The position numbers were made by a program, and so were the translations under genes. Of a stretch of 64,000 bases of DNA, positions 52,349 through 61,088 are shown in pieces. Under the pieces are notes generated by a model, which did no database searches, was not told the origin of the DNA, and was given only the letters and a program-made list of their open reading frames with translations. Each line of letters begins with the position of its first letter. Positions within the stretch are counted from its first letter, which is position 1. Source of the DNA: Bradyrhizobium sp. MOS003 (lineage in GTDB: Bacteria > Pseudomonadota > Alphaproteobacteria > Rhizobiales > Xanthobacteraceae); NCBI RefSeq assembly GCF_003020125.1, contig NZ_PYFW01000003.1, forward strand, positions 372,001 to 436,000, given 5' to 3'.

Positions 52349-53452
52349 TCACGCCACCGGCGTCGCACCCAGCTGCATGCGGTGGAAGCGCAGCACCTGC
52401 TGCGCGGTCGAGCTGCGCAGGGCCTCGTAGCCGTCGCGCAGCGTCAGCATGTCGGTCTGCGAGCCGCCGGAGAGCTTCTCGCGCATCGCGATGATGGCGC
52501 GCACGCTTGGCCAGGACATGCCCGCGACCTTGGCGAGGATCATCACGCCCTCGGTGCGGCTTTCGATCATCATGGTCTCGGCAGTCTCGACCGCGACGCC
52601 CGCGAGCGCCGCGAGCCCCGCATTGGTTTCGTCGAACTTGCCCTGCTCGGCGAAACTGGTGACCTGTAATTCGTTGAGACGGCCGTCCTCGTGCAGCGAC
52701 CTCACCAGCGCGCGCGCCATCTCGGTCTGCTTCGTCATGGCGGCGGCGCGGACCCGCTGAGCCACTTCCTGGATCACGCTCGACACTTCGTTCGCGAGTT
52801 CCGGATGCGCGGCCTCGAGCTTTCTGCGTACGCTCAGGGAGGCCTTCGCGATTAGCTTCAAATAGTGATGGCGCGGCAGGTCCGGCCGCTGGCCTATGCA
52901 GGTGGCGAGGTCGTCGTCGCGTTCGGCGCGGGTGACGAGATCGGTGAGGCTTCCCTCGGAGAGCCGCGCGCCCGGATTGCCGACGGTCGACTGCACCACG
53001 TCCTCGTTGCCGCGCGTCAGCAGCACGTCGGTCAGCGCTTCCGACAGCACCCGCCGCAGCGAGATCGCCTTGAGATGCGCTTGGCCCCTCGTGCGCGCGA
53101 TCTCGATCAGGGTCGTCTCGTCCAGCCGTTCCGATTTCGACAGCACGGGGCCGGAGACCTCGATGACCTCGTCGAGCGCGAGCGTGCGCATGATTTTCGG
53201 CGGCGCGGCCGCAATCGGTGCGAGGCGGTCGGCGAGCAGTGCTTTGGCCGAGGTCTCGATCTGCTCGATCAGGCACTGGAACACGTCGTCGAACACGCGG
53301 ATGTGGTCGTCGGAATAGTCCACCGCGTTGCCCACGAACAGATCGGTGACGCGGCGCAGCGTCTCGACCCGGCGCGCGACGGTGCCGTGCGAGAGCGCGG
53401 CCTGCAGTTCCTCGAGCAAATTCTCGGATGTTTTGGCGGATCTGGATCTCAT
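52349..53452 (-). CDS. DUF2336-domain protein
   Basis: The 367-residue product is all-helical, without transmembrane segments or signal peptide, and shows the DUF2336 arrangement of HEAT-like helix pairs (RRVETLRRVTDLFVGNA at the N-terminus, LSEALTDVLLTRGNEDVV near 135). DUF2336 proteins are common in alphaproteobacteria, often near signalling genes, and their role is not known. The neighbouring membrane diguanylate cyclase is on the same strand, 63 bases upstream, so the two may be co-transcribed. Confidence 0.85.
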   Translation of the reverse strand: MRSRSAKTSENLLEELQAALSHGTVARRVETLRRVTDLFVGNAVDYSDDHIRVFDDVFQCLIEQIETSAKALLADRLAPIAAAPPKIMRTLALDEVIEVSGPVLSKSERLDETTLIEIARTRGQAHLKAISLRRVLSEALTDVLLTRGNEDVVQSTVGNPGARLSEGSLTDLVTRAERDDDLATCIGQRPDLPRHHYLKLIAKASLSVRRKLEAAHPELANEVSSVIQEVAQRVRAAAMTKQTEMARALVRSLHEDGRLNELQVTSFAEQGKFDETNAGLAALAGVAVETAETMMIESRTEGVMILAKVAGMSWPSVRAIIAMREKLSGGSQTDMLTLRDGYEALRSSTAQQVLRFHRMQLGATPVA

Positions 53453-53515
53453 GGCCCTGTCCTGGAGCGCTCGGTCCGGCGGCGGCTTCTGTCGCAGCGG
53501 GAAAAAATGGATTGG

Positions 53516-54673
53516 TCAGGTCGTTGCAATGCGGTTGCGCCCTTGCGCCTTGGCGGAATAGAGCGCGCGATCGGCGCGCGCGAGAAACGTGTCGGCAGTA
53601 TCGACGTCGCGCAGCGTCACGACGCCCGCGGAAATGGTCACGTGCATATTCGGGGAAAATGCGCTCCAGTCGAGATCGGCGACGATGCCGCGCAAGCGCT
53701 CGAGCATGCGCTGTGCGGCGTCACCCGAGGTGTCCGGCAGCAGCAGCAGGAATTCCTCGCCGCCGTAGCGGCCGAAGCTGTCGGCCGGGCGGATATTGGC
53801 GAACATGGTGATCGCGAAGGTGCGCAGAACCTCGTCGCCGACGGGGTGGCCGTGGGCGTCGTTGATGCGCTTGAACCAGTCGAGATCGATCAGCGCGATC
53901 GCGCAAGGCGTCGATGCCTGCCGCGACTTCTCGATCTCCGCGTCGAGAAGCCGCATGATGCAGCGGCGGTTGTAGGAACCGGTGAGCTCGTCGAGCTCGG
54001 CCAGCTCCTCGATGCGCTGATAGGCATCCTTCAGCTCGATGCTGCGCCGGTACAGGATCTTGCGCAGGGTGGCGCCGAACAGGCCGAGGAAGGCGCACTG
54101 GCCGATCACCAGCACGAAGCAGAGCATCGCGGCGGTTCGCTCCAGGCGGTTCGCAACCGGCAGTCCGATCGGCAGGTCCGAGCCGAGGAAGACCAGAGCG
54201 AGCCCACCGGTGGCAAGGCCCCAGGTGAGCATCGCCTGGCTCGAGGTCATCCGCAGCGTGCCGAAGGCGAAGATCAGAAACAGCACCGCGATGAACGCGA
54301 TCCCGACCGTGGGCACGGCGAGCAGGAACACCAGCTGCACCGCCATATGCGCCGAGATCTGGAAGACGGTGAGGTAATGATCCTCGAACCGGTCGCCGAA
54401 GCCGGCTTCCGACAGCACGGTGAACGTCCCGATGATCAGAAGGCCGCCGAGCCAGAACAGCGACGGAACGGCCATGGAGACGGCGCCGGCATAGGCGTAG
54501 AGCAACAGGACCGAGGCACCCAGCGAATAGCTCGCCACCTGGCCGATATACATCTGGCGGCGCTGCCGGGCCCGGCGCGCCAGCACTTCGGGGGCCGCGG
54601 CCTCGGGAGAGAGGACGAGATCCGCGACCTCAGCGGCATTCCTCTCGGGAAAGGACGTCGCGGCCGTGCTCAT
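53516..54673 (-). CDS. Membrane diguanylate cyclase (GGDEF)
   Basis: The 385-residue product has six predicted helices in residues about 40-210 and a C-terminal GGDEF domain with active-site GGEEF (RYGGEEFLLLLPD) and an inhibitory-site RxxD (RPAD) five residues before it. DxLT-type signature DELTGSYNRR is also seen. It therefore should make cyclic di-GMP and be feedback-inhibited. The membrane part may sense an unknown signal. The ATG at 54673 is chosen because the 80 upstream residues in frame lack any family or membrane features. Confidence 0.9.
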   Translation of the reverse strand: MSTAATSFPERNAAEVADLVLSPEAAAPEVLARRARQRRQMYIGQVASYSLGASVLLLYAYAGAVSMAVPSLFWLGGLLIIGTFTVLSEAGFGDRFEDHYLTVFQISAHMAVQLVFLLAVPTVGIAFIAVLFLIFAFGTLRMTSSQAMLTWGLATGGLALVFLGSDLPIGLPVANRLERTAAMLCFVLVIGQCAFLGLFGATLRKILYRRSIELKDAYQRIEELAELDELTGSYNRRCIMRLLDAEIEKSRQASTPCAIALIDLDWFKRINDAHGHPVGDEVLRTFAITMFANIRPADSFGRYGGEEFLLLLPDTSGDAAQRMLERLRGIVADLDWSAFSPNMHVTISAGVVTLRDVDTADTFLARADRALYSAKAQGRNRIATT

Positions 54674-55107
54674 GGTCCCGCCAATGGTGATGTCAGCGTA
54701 AAAATCTACGTGGCAAGCCTTTAGGTTTGGTATCCTTTGAAACCGAATCCGAACTGTGCAGCGCAGAACAGGGTGGCAGGCTCGGGGGAGAATTTTTGCC
54801 GGCGACCGGGCATCTGTTTGCGATGCGATCGAGCCTAAGCCGGGCTTGGCGAGACATATGTCGTGCAGGACTGCTATGGAACCGGACGAGGTCGGCCTGT
54901 GCCGGACAGGCATTCCGCAGGGAAGTATCGCAGTATTATGTTACCTATCTGGATGAAGGCGGCCGACGGCCGCGGGTGGGACGAGAAAAATACGCGTATG
55001 TGGGTTGGATCACACAGGCGCCCGTATGACTGCGGTACCGTGAACAATTTTGCCCCCCCTGTCGAACCGTCCGCCGCGCCGACCCGACCAACTTTGCGAG
55101 ACGGGCA
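54674..55107. other. Intergenic region between the diguanylate cyclase and the ECF sigma gene
   Basis: No gene is evident in these 434 bases. TGAACAATTTTG (55041-55052) and GTCGAACC (55061-55068) have a spacing compatible with an ECF-type -35/-10 pair before the sigma gene, but this is a weak match. The region should also hold the cyclase promoter. Confidence 0.35.
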
Positions 55108-55677
55108 TTGAGTGTGACACAGGCGGCTTCGGACGAGGTCCTGATCGCTAGGATCGCTCAAGGTGACCGGCTCGCCATGCAGGTGCTGTACGGGCGGCAC
55201 CATGTCAGGGTGTATCGTTTCGGGCTAAGGCTCGTGCGGGACGAGCAGGCGGCGGAAGACCTCATCAGCGAGGTGTTTCTCGACGTCTGGCGTCAAGCCG
55301 GCAAGTTCGAGGGTCGATCCGCCGTTTCTACCTGGCTGCTGGCAATCACCCGGTTCAAGGCCCTGTCTGCGCTCCGGCGCAGGAAGGATTTTGAACTGGA
55401 CGAAGACGCCGCCAACGCGATCGAGGATACGTCCGACAATCCGGAAACGGCGGTGCAGAAGAAAGATACCAGTGCTGCGTTGCGGGAGTGTCTGACGGGC
55501 CTCTCGCCGGACCACCGGGAAATCGTCGATCTCGTCTACTACCACGAGAAGTCCGTGGAAGAGGTGGCCGAAATCGTCGGGATACCGGAGAACACTGTGA
55601 AGACGCGCTTGTTCTATGCGCGCAAGAAATTGGCCGAACTGCTGAAGGCAGCCGGCGTTGAGCGAGGCTGGCCATGA
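55108..55677 (+). CDS. ECF-type sigma factor of the subtilase module
   Basis: The 189-residue product has region 2 (RDEQAAEDLISEVFLDVWRQ and STWLLAITRFKALSALRRR) and region 4 (LSPDHREIVDLVYYHEKSVEEVAEIVGI...NTVKTRLFYARKKL). The start is TTG at 55108 or GTG at 55114; both are close. It overlaps the anti-sigma gene by four bases (ATGA) and a subtilase gene follows. Its targets are unknown; a possible ECF-like promoter precedes it. Confidence 0.87.
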   Translation: MSVTQAASDEVLIARIAQGDRLAMQVLYGRHHVRVYRFGLRLVRDEQAAEDLISEVFLDVWRQAGKFEGRSAVSTWLLAITRFKALSALRRRKDFELDEDAANAIEDTSDNPETAVQKKDTSAALRECLTGLSPDHREIVDLVYYHEKSVEEVAEIVGIPENTVKTRLFYARKKLAELLKAAGVERGWP

Positions 55678-56369
55678 TGGCTTTGAGCAAGAAGATGCTG
55701 GAGCAAGAGCCCGGTGAAATTGAACTGCTGCTGCCGTGGCACGCTGCCGGCACGCTAAACGCGCGCGATGCGCGGCGGGTCGAGGAAGCGCTGGCGCGCG
55801 ACCCCGAGCTCGCCAGGCAATATGCGGCGATCCGCGGCGAGTACGAAGAGACCATCCATCTGAACGAGAGCCTCGGGGCGCCCTCGGCGCGCGCGATGCA
55901 GAAACTGTTCGCGGCGATCGACGCCGAACCGGCGCGGGCGAGCAGCTCGCTGCCGCTGTCGGCGCGCATCTCGACCTTCTTCGCGAGCCTGTCGCCGCGC
56001 ACGCTGGCGTGGTCGGCGGGCCTCGGTGCCATCGCGCTGATGCTGCAGGCCGGAATCATCGGCGCCGTGCTGATGAAGAACCAGCCTGCGACTTTCCAGA
56101 CAGCTTCGCTCTCGACCAGCGGTCCGATCACACGCGAACTCGGCACGGCTGTTCCGCCGGCGCGCGCGCTGGTGCGCTTCACGCCCGAGGCCCGCGTCGG
56201 CGACATCACCGCGTTGCTCGACAGCTACCAGGCCTCGATCATCGGCGATGCCAAGGGCGGCATGTTCCGCCTCCAGTTCGACAAGGCGATGAGCCGGGAC
56301 GAACTCGCTTCGCTGCTCGGCAGGATGCAGCGTGAGAAGTTCGTCAACCTCGCCGTCGCGGCGCCCTAA
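55674..56369 (+). CDS. Membrane anti-sigma factor with a C-terminal I9/propeptide-like domain
   Basis: The 231-residue product has an N-terminal helical anti-sigma domain (residues 10-70, LLLPWHAAGTLNARDARRVEEAL), which lacks any cysteine and so any zinc motif; one transmembrane helix near 112-134; and a periplasmic domain from about 165 (ALVRFTPEARVGDITALLDSYQASII...) to the end. The last domain has the sequence rhythm of subtilase propeptides/I9 inhibitors (VRF-x-P...I-x-x-L-L...A-x-I-I-G). This is a resemblance seen by eye, not a domain hit. It overlaps the sigma gene and precedes a subtilase gene by 15 bases. Confidence 0.78.
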   Translation: MMALSKKMLEQEPGEIELLLPWHAAGTLNARDARRVEEALARDPELARQYAAIRGEYEETIHLNESLGAPSARAMQKLFAAIDAEPARASSSLPLSARISTFFASLSPRTLAWSAGLGAIALMLQAGIIGAVLMKNQPATFQTASLSTSGPITRELGTAVPPARALVRFTPEARVGDITALLDSYQASIIGDAKGGMFRLQFDKAMSRDELASLLGRMQREKFVNLAVAAP

Positions 56370-56384
56370 CGCGCCGCTGATCCG

Positions 56385-58109
56385 ATGACAGGCAAGACCG
56401 AGAGCAAGTCCGAGAGCAGGGTGCCCGCCGGAGGCTACGCTTCATCGGTCGGCGCCGCGCTTCTGATCGCTGCCTGTCTCGGCGTCGAGGTTGCGCAGGC
56501 GCAGGCGATCATGCGCACGCCGACGATCAGCGTGCCCACGCGAACGCCGACCATCTCTCCGAGCATCGCCTCGCGCGTCGGTCCGACGGTCTCGGCCAGG
56601 GCGGTATCCGTCGATCGCGGCCCGCGGACGATTGCGACCATTCCCCAAACCACGACGTCGCGCCTGCGGCCGACGACGGTGCAGCCTTATGCGCGCTATT
56701 CGCCGAACCTGTATCCGGCCTGCACCGCGCCCTATCGCGATGCCGCCGGCGAATGCCTCGCGCAGCCGAATGCAGGCGGCGGTGACCCTGGCAAACCCGT
56801 CAAGAAGAGCGCCGGCAAAGGCCGCGGCAATGCCACGCCGGCCGCCGCCAATCTGCAGAGCTTCGCCAACGAATTCCTGGCCGAGATCGACGGAGCAATG
56901 TCGGCCGGTGATGCCGACGCGCTGGCCCGCCGGCACGGCCTGACGCGAATCTCGTCGGAGAGCTTCCCGCTGATCGGCGCCACGTTCGGTCTGTTCCGCA
57001 TCACGGATGGCCGGCCGTACGAGACGGTGCGGCGCGAATTTGCGACCGACGGCAGCGTGCGCTCGGTCCAGCCGAACTTCCGCTATATGCTGCAGGACCA
57101 GAAATCGACGCCCCCTCGCGAAGGCGATCCTGCGCAATATGTCCTGACGAAACTCCGCCTGCCGCAGGCGCATACGCTGGCGCACGGCGCCAACGTCACG
57201 GTTGCCGTGATCGACTCCGGCATCGACACCAGGCATCCCGAACTCGCCAATTCCATCGCCGACAATTTCGACGCGCTCGGCAGCGCGGAGGGGCCCCACG
57301 TCCACGGCACCGGCATCGCCGGCGCCATCGTGGCGCATGACCGACTGATGGGCAGTGCGCCCGAGGCGCGCATCATCGCGATCCGCGCGTTCGGCGGCGC
57401 CAATGGCGGCGCCGAGAGCTCGTCCTACATCATCCTGCGGTCGCTGAATTACGCCGCCGAGCACGGCGCGCAGATCGTCAATATGAGCTTCGCCGGTCCA
57501 AAGGATGCCGTGATCGAGCGGGCCATCGCGGCGACCGCCGCACGCGGTCTCGTGCTGATCGCTGCCGCCGGCAATGCTGGCGCGAAATCGCCGCCGCTCT
57601 ATCCGGCCGCCAATCCCAACGTGATCGCCGTCAGCGCGACCGATCAGCAGGACAGGCTCTTCACTGCGTCCAACCGCGGCAATTACATCGCCGTCGCGGC
57701 GCCGGGTGTCGACATCTTCCTGCCGGCGCCGGACGGCAAGTACCAGATGACGTCGGGAACCTCGTTCTCGGCCGCCTATGTTTCCGGCGTCGCGGCGTTG
57801 CTGCTCGAGCGCAACTACGCCTTGAAGCCGGAAGCGCTGCGCATGACGCTGGCGAAGACCGCGCGCGATCTCGGCTCCCCCGGGCGCGACGAGCTTTTCG
57901 GCGACGGCCAGGCCGATGCATTTGCCGCGGTCATGGCTGTTCCCGCCGACAGCGCCACGCCCGTTGCGGCTGCGTCGGGTACAACAAAACGTGAAGATGC
58001 CGCCAAGCGTCGCGAGGAGCCCAATAGCCGCGCGATCGAACAACCTTCATTGTCGAGCGCAGACGATAAAGCCACGGTTTCTCAGGCGGATAGGCCGGCG
58101 ACGCGATAG
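56385..58109 (+). CDS. Exported S8 (subtilisin-like) serine protease
   Basis: The 574-residue product has a signal-like N-terminus (residues about 20-45, ending VAQAQA), a Thr/Pro-rich region with two cysteines, a propeptide-like part (about 160-240, ending VRSVQPNFRY) and a subtilase domain with the catalytic triad Asp277 (VIDSGID), His about 307 (VHGTGIAG) and Ser about 461 (GTSFSAAYVSG), plus oxyanion Asn in AAGNAG. The C-terminal 60 residues are low-complexity. It is in an operon with a sigma factor and an anti-sigma whose periplasmic part looks like a subtilase inhibitor, so it may act on that pathway. Confidence 0.88.
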   Translation: MTGKTESKSESRVPAGGYASSVGAALLIAACLGVEVAQAQAIMRTPTISVPTRTPTISPSIASRVGPTVSARAVSVDRGPRTIATIPQTTTSRLRPTTVQPYARYSPNLYPACTAPYRDAAGECLAQPNAGGGDPGKPVKKSAGKGRGNATPAAANLQSFANEFLAEIDGAMSAGDADALARRHGLTRISSESFPLIGATFGLFRITDGRPYETVRREFATDGSVRSVQPNFRYMLQDQKSTPPREGDPAQYVLTKLRLPQAHTLAHGANVTVAVIDSGIDTRHPELANSIADNFDALGSAEGPHVHGTGIAGAIVAHDRLMGSAPEARIIAIRAFGGANGGAESSSYIILRSLNYAAEHGAQIVNMSFAGPKDAVIERAIAATAARGLVLIAAAGNAGAKSPPLYPAANPNVIAVSATDQQDRLFTASNRGNYIAVAAPGVDIFLPAPDGKYQMTSGTSFSAAYVSGVAALLLERNYALKPEALRMTLAKTARDLGSPGRDELFGDGQADAFAAVMAVPADSATPVAAASGTTKREDAAKRREEPNSRAIEQPSLSSADDKATVSQADRPATR

Positions 58110-58688
58110 CGCCTGCGGCAAAGATGCGCGCGTTGCGAAGGTCAAAAAATCGAACGCGGCATTGAACGTTCACCCGGCTGCCACGACCAAATTATGTGGG
58201 AGCGGTCATCCCTCCCCATCAGTCATATTAGGCGCGAGCGCCCATCCACCCCAAGCGCCCATATGGCTCGACCCGTCCGGTTGTCCCCCCGGACGGGTCT
58301 TTTCTTTTCAGAGCACTTTCGAGCGAAGTGGAGTCCGGTCGCGGGACGAGGGCGCGTCAAACGAGAAGCCAGAGCTTCCGATCTGGCTCAATCAGACGAA
58401 GCTCTGGGTGTCTGGCTCTTTGCGGCGTCGCGCGCGTTCAGCGTGCGGTTGAAAGATAGCCGCGGCATCCTTGGCGTTGGTCCGCGCGGCACGCCGCAAG
58501 TCCGCTATGCTTGCGCGAAGCTTGACTCGAAAACACGGCAAATCTCCGCACGACTACGGTGATTGACGTCCAAAGCCGTGTCGTTGCTGGACAAGTCAAA
58601 ACTTTTCCACAAAATATTCATGTCGCCTCCAAATTGATTCGTGTGCGTTGCGTCCCCCGCGTCCGTGTTTTCCCTGACGGGCTGGTCC
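58110..58688. other. Intergenic region with an isolated terminator
   Basis: No gene is evident in these 579 bases. A strong terminator is at 58271-58309, about 160 bases after the subtilase stop, so it either ends a long 3' UTR or the end of a small RNA made from this region. Nothing else is recognised. Confidence 0.4.
58271..58309 (+). terminator. Rho-independent terminator
   Basis: ACCCGTCCGG and CCGGACGGGT form a 10-bp stem around an eight-base loop, followed by CTTTTCTTTT. Confidence 0.9.
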
Positions 58689-59483
58689 ATGACACATCGC
58701 CAAGAGTCTAACTGCGCGTCTGCGCGTGCCGTGCTTGCTGGCCGCGACGTCGCGGCGCGCTGGTGCGCTCTCGCCGAGCAGCGCCTGCAACATCTCTCCG
58801 AAATGTTCGAGACCGGCCGCTGGCGCCGTTATCATTCCGAGATCGCATTCCTCGAAAACATTCAGGAAGCCAAGCGCGCCGTCCAGACCTGGCGCGCGCT
58901 GGCGACCGGTGCCGATGTCGCCGAGGCCGCTGCAAGCGTGACGCCCGCATTCGGCTGGTCACCGGCGACCATGCCCCGGGTGTTCCCGCGCGAGGAGCAG
59001 GCGGAGATCGTGCAGTCCGAGACTTTGCAGTTCAAGACCCTGCAGCCAAAGGCCGTCCACATCGCCCCCGAGACCGCCGTGCCGGTCAGGCTCGACCCGA
59101 AGCCGGACGTTCACGCCGAGATCACCGAACCGCCGCTTGCCCCGCCTGCCGCCTCCGCCGCAATGGCGTCTTTTATTGCGCCTGCCGAGATGCCGCCGCT
59201 CAAGGCTCCCGCGGCGAGGGCACCTTTCATCGCATCTGCCGTGAGGTCGCCGCTCGCGGCGCCTGCCGCAACGGCGCCATTCACCGCGCCTGAAGTGAGG
59301 CCGCCGCTCGCGGTCGCTGCAGCGAAGCCGCCGAAGACCGCGCCTGCCGCGATGGCAGCCCTCCTGCCCCAGTTCGCCCCGCCTGCCGAGGAAATCGTCG
59401 CAGCCCCCGAGCGCGTCGTCGAATTCACCTTCAGCCTCGACGGCCTGGAAGCCAAGTACCCACTGCTCAGGAACGCATTCTAG
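58689..59483 (+). CDS. TIGR03809-type protein with Ala/Pro tandem repeats
   Basis: The 264-residue product has a conserved-looking N-terminal helical part (RWCALAEQRLQHLSEMFETG and RWRRYHSEIAFLENIQEAK, residues about 24-63) that matches what I recall of TIGR03809, a family known from Bradyrhizobium and relatives. The centre holds three tandem 18-residue repeats (FIAPAEMPPLKAPAARAP and two variants, at 59172-59333) in a Pro/Ala-rich linker, and the end is VEFTFSLDGLEAKYPLLRNAF-like. The ATG at 58689 gives the normal start. It is convergent with a TIGR03808-type gene, its usual companion. Confidence 0.7.
   Translation: MTHRQESNCASARAVLAGRDVAARWCALAEQRLQHLSEMFETGRWRRYHSEIAFLENIQEAKRAVQTWRALATGADVAEAAASVTPAFGWSPATMPRVFPREEQAEIVQSETLQFKTLQPKAVHIAPETAVPVRLDPKPDVHAEITEPPLAPPAASAAMASFIAPAEMPPLKAPAARAPFIASAVRSPLAAPAATAPFTAPEVRPPLAVAAAKPPKTAPAAMAALLPQFAPPAEEIVAAPERVVEFTFSLDGLEAKYPLLRNAF
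59172..59333 (+). repeat. Three tandem 54-base (18-residue) repeats in the TIGR03809-type gene
   Basis: Units begin at 59172, 59226 and 59280, each starting with a Phe codon and encoding F-x-A-P/S-x-x-x-x-P-L-x-A/V-x-A-A-x-x-P. They are diverged but in register. Preceding residues (EPPLAPPAASAAMAS) look like a fourth worn unit. Confidence 0.75.
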
Positions 59484-59513
59484 CGTCTGGCGGCCAAAGG
59501 CGAGGGGCGGGCT

Positions 59514-60884
59514 TTAGCGCCGAACCGCATTGCCGCCGACCATCACCTGCGCGAATCGCTGCGCGCCGTCGGCTGACAGATCCGACGTCACCGCGCGCGC
59601 ATGGTCCAGGCCGACGACGGCGCCGCGCGGGGTTTCGGAGATCATGTTGTTGTTGACCAGCGCGATGCCTGCGCCCGGCACGACGGAGACGCCGACGCCC
59701 GCCAGCGCCTTGCGGATCACGTTACCGGTGATCGCAACGTCGCGCAGATATTTGCCCCAGCCGGCGACGATGCCGTAGGACGGCGCGTTCTCGATCACAT
59801 TGCCGGTCACGGCTGAATCCGCCTCGATGTAGATGCCGACGCCCGCGTCGTCGTCGGGCGCGGTGCCGATCGGTCGTTTCGGGATCAAATTGCGGATGAT
59901 GTTGCCCTGGACCACCGCGATGCGGCCGCCTTCGTTGAAATTGCAGACGGAGACGCCGACGGCGGCGCCGTCCACGGTGTTGTTGGCGATCACCGCGGCC
60001 TCGAACGCGAACTCGGAATAGAGCGCGACCTCGCGCACGTCGCTGACGCTGTTGCCGGTGATGTGGATGTTCGAGGCCGAATTGCCGCGCACCGCGGAGT
60101 AATCGCAGTTTCTGATGCGGTTGCCGCGCACGATCACGTTGCCGGCGCGAAAGGCGTTGATGGCGTTGCCGTACTGACCGGAGCCGCCGGGACCGGCCTT
60201 GATGTTCTCGATCCGGTTGTCCGCGACCAGCGTGCCGTCGTCGCCGATCGCACCGCGCAGGATCTCGATGCCGTTGTCGTTGGTGCCGATGATCGTGTTG
60301 CGGGACACGCTGAGCCCCCTGGCGTCGAACGACACCACCGCGGTCACCGCGATGCCGGTGAAGATGTTGCCTGAGATGTCGCCGGAGACCTGCTCGAGCC
60401 AGATGCCGCTGCCGCCTGAGTTCGCGATCTCGCAATCGGCGATGCGGATGTCGCGTCCGCCGAGCACATGGATCAGCCCGCGACGCGTCGGCAGCGGAAT
60501 GTTGCCGCCGTCGAAGGTGATGCCGGTGAGGCCGATGGAGTCCGAACCGTCGCTCTGGATCGCCGAAGCGCCGCCGGTGAAGACGAGTTTTGTCGCGCCG
60601 CGCACGCCGATCAATTGTGCGCCGTTCGGCAGCCGCAACAGCCCGGTGCGATAGACGCCGGGCGGTAGCGCCAGCGGCATCTGCGCCTGCGCCGCTTCGT
60701 CGATCGCACGCTGCAGCGCGCGGGTCTGATCTTCGCTGCTGCCGGGCCGCACGCCGTATTGCGTGGCGTCGCGGCCCAGCAGGGACGTCAGCGGCGCCGC
60801 GCGCGCGGCATCGGCCGGCATGGCGAGCGCGCCGGCGATGCCTGCGGTCGAAGCTCCGATGAGATGACGGCGATTGAGGTCCAT
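59514..60884 (-). CDS. TIGR03808-type Tat-exported repeat protein (right-handed beta-helix)
   Basis: The 456-residue product has a Tat signal (LNRRHLIGASTAGIAGALA, cleavage near residue 29) and then about twelve repeated coils with the pattern G-N-x-I-x-x, such as ISGNIFTGI, VSRNTIIGT, VRGNRIRN, ITGNSVSD, VQGNIIRN and ITGNVIRK, typical of a parallel beta-helix. It matches the TIGR03808 family. A polysaccharide-binding or -cleaving role is possible but not shown. It is expressed toward its likely companion at 58689-59483 (convergent, 30 bases apart). Confidence 0.85.
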   Translation of the reverse strand: MDLNRRHLIGASTAGIAGALAMPADAARAAPLTSLLGRDATQYGVRPGSSEDQTRALQRAIDEAAQAQMPLALPPGVYRTGLLRLPNGAQLIGVRGATKLVFTGGASAIQSDGSDSIGLTGITFDGGNIPLPTRRGLIHVLGGRDIRIADCEIANSGGSGIWLEQVSGDISGNIFTGIAVTAVVSFDARGLSVSRNTIIGTNDNGIEILRGAIGDDGTLVADNRIENIKAGPGGSGQYGNAINAFRAGNVIVRGNRIRNCDYSAVRGNSASNIHITGNSVSDVREVALYSEFAFEAAVIANNTVDGAAVGVSVCNFNEGGRIAVVQGNIIRNLIPKRPIGTAPDDDAGVGIYIEADSAVTGNVIENAPSYGIVAGWGKYLRDVAITGNVIRKALAGVGVSVVPGAGIALVNNNMISETPRGAVVGLDHARAVTSDLSADGAQRFAQVMVGGNAVRR

Positions 60885-60996
60885 GACGCGTCCTCCGGCG
60901 GACGCGGGCGTCCGCGACCGACTAGGTAACGCAGGGCGGGCGGGGGCGCGGGGATTGTTTGCGGTAGGGTTAAATGTTTACGCCAGCGAAGGTGCC

Positions 60997-61088
60997 GTAG
61001 CGTGGGCAAAGCGTAGCGTGCCCACCATTGAACGGCAGATCGGAACGAGATGGTGGGCACGGCGCAAGTGCGCCTTTGCCCACCCTAC
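60997..61088. repeat. Palindromic dispersed repeat, family D (GTAGCGTGGGCAAAG...)
   Basis: GTAGCGTGGGCAAAGCG and TGCCCACCAT (left) are inverted against ATGGTGGGCA and CGCCTTTGCCCACCCTAC (right). The right end overlaps the last codon of the C15 peptidase gene and supplies its stop (TAG, 61085-61087 on the minus strand). Confidence 0.85.

Noticed and set aside
59172..59333. Tandem repeats considered as a CRISPR array
   Set aside because: The repeats are diverged, directly adjacent without spacers and in a coding frame; there are no cas genes.
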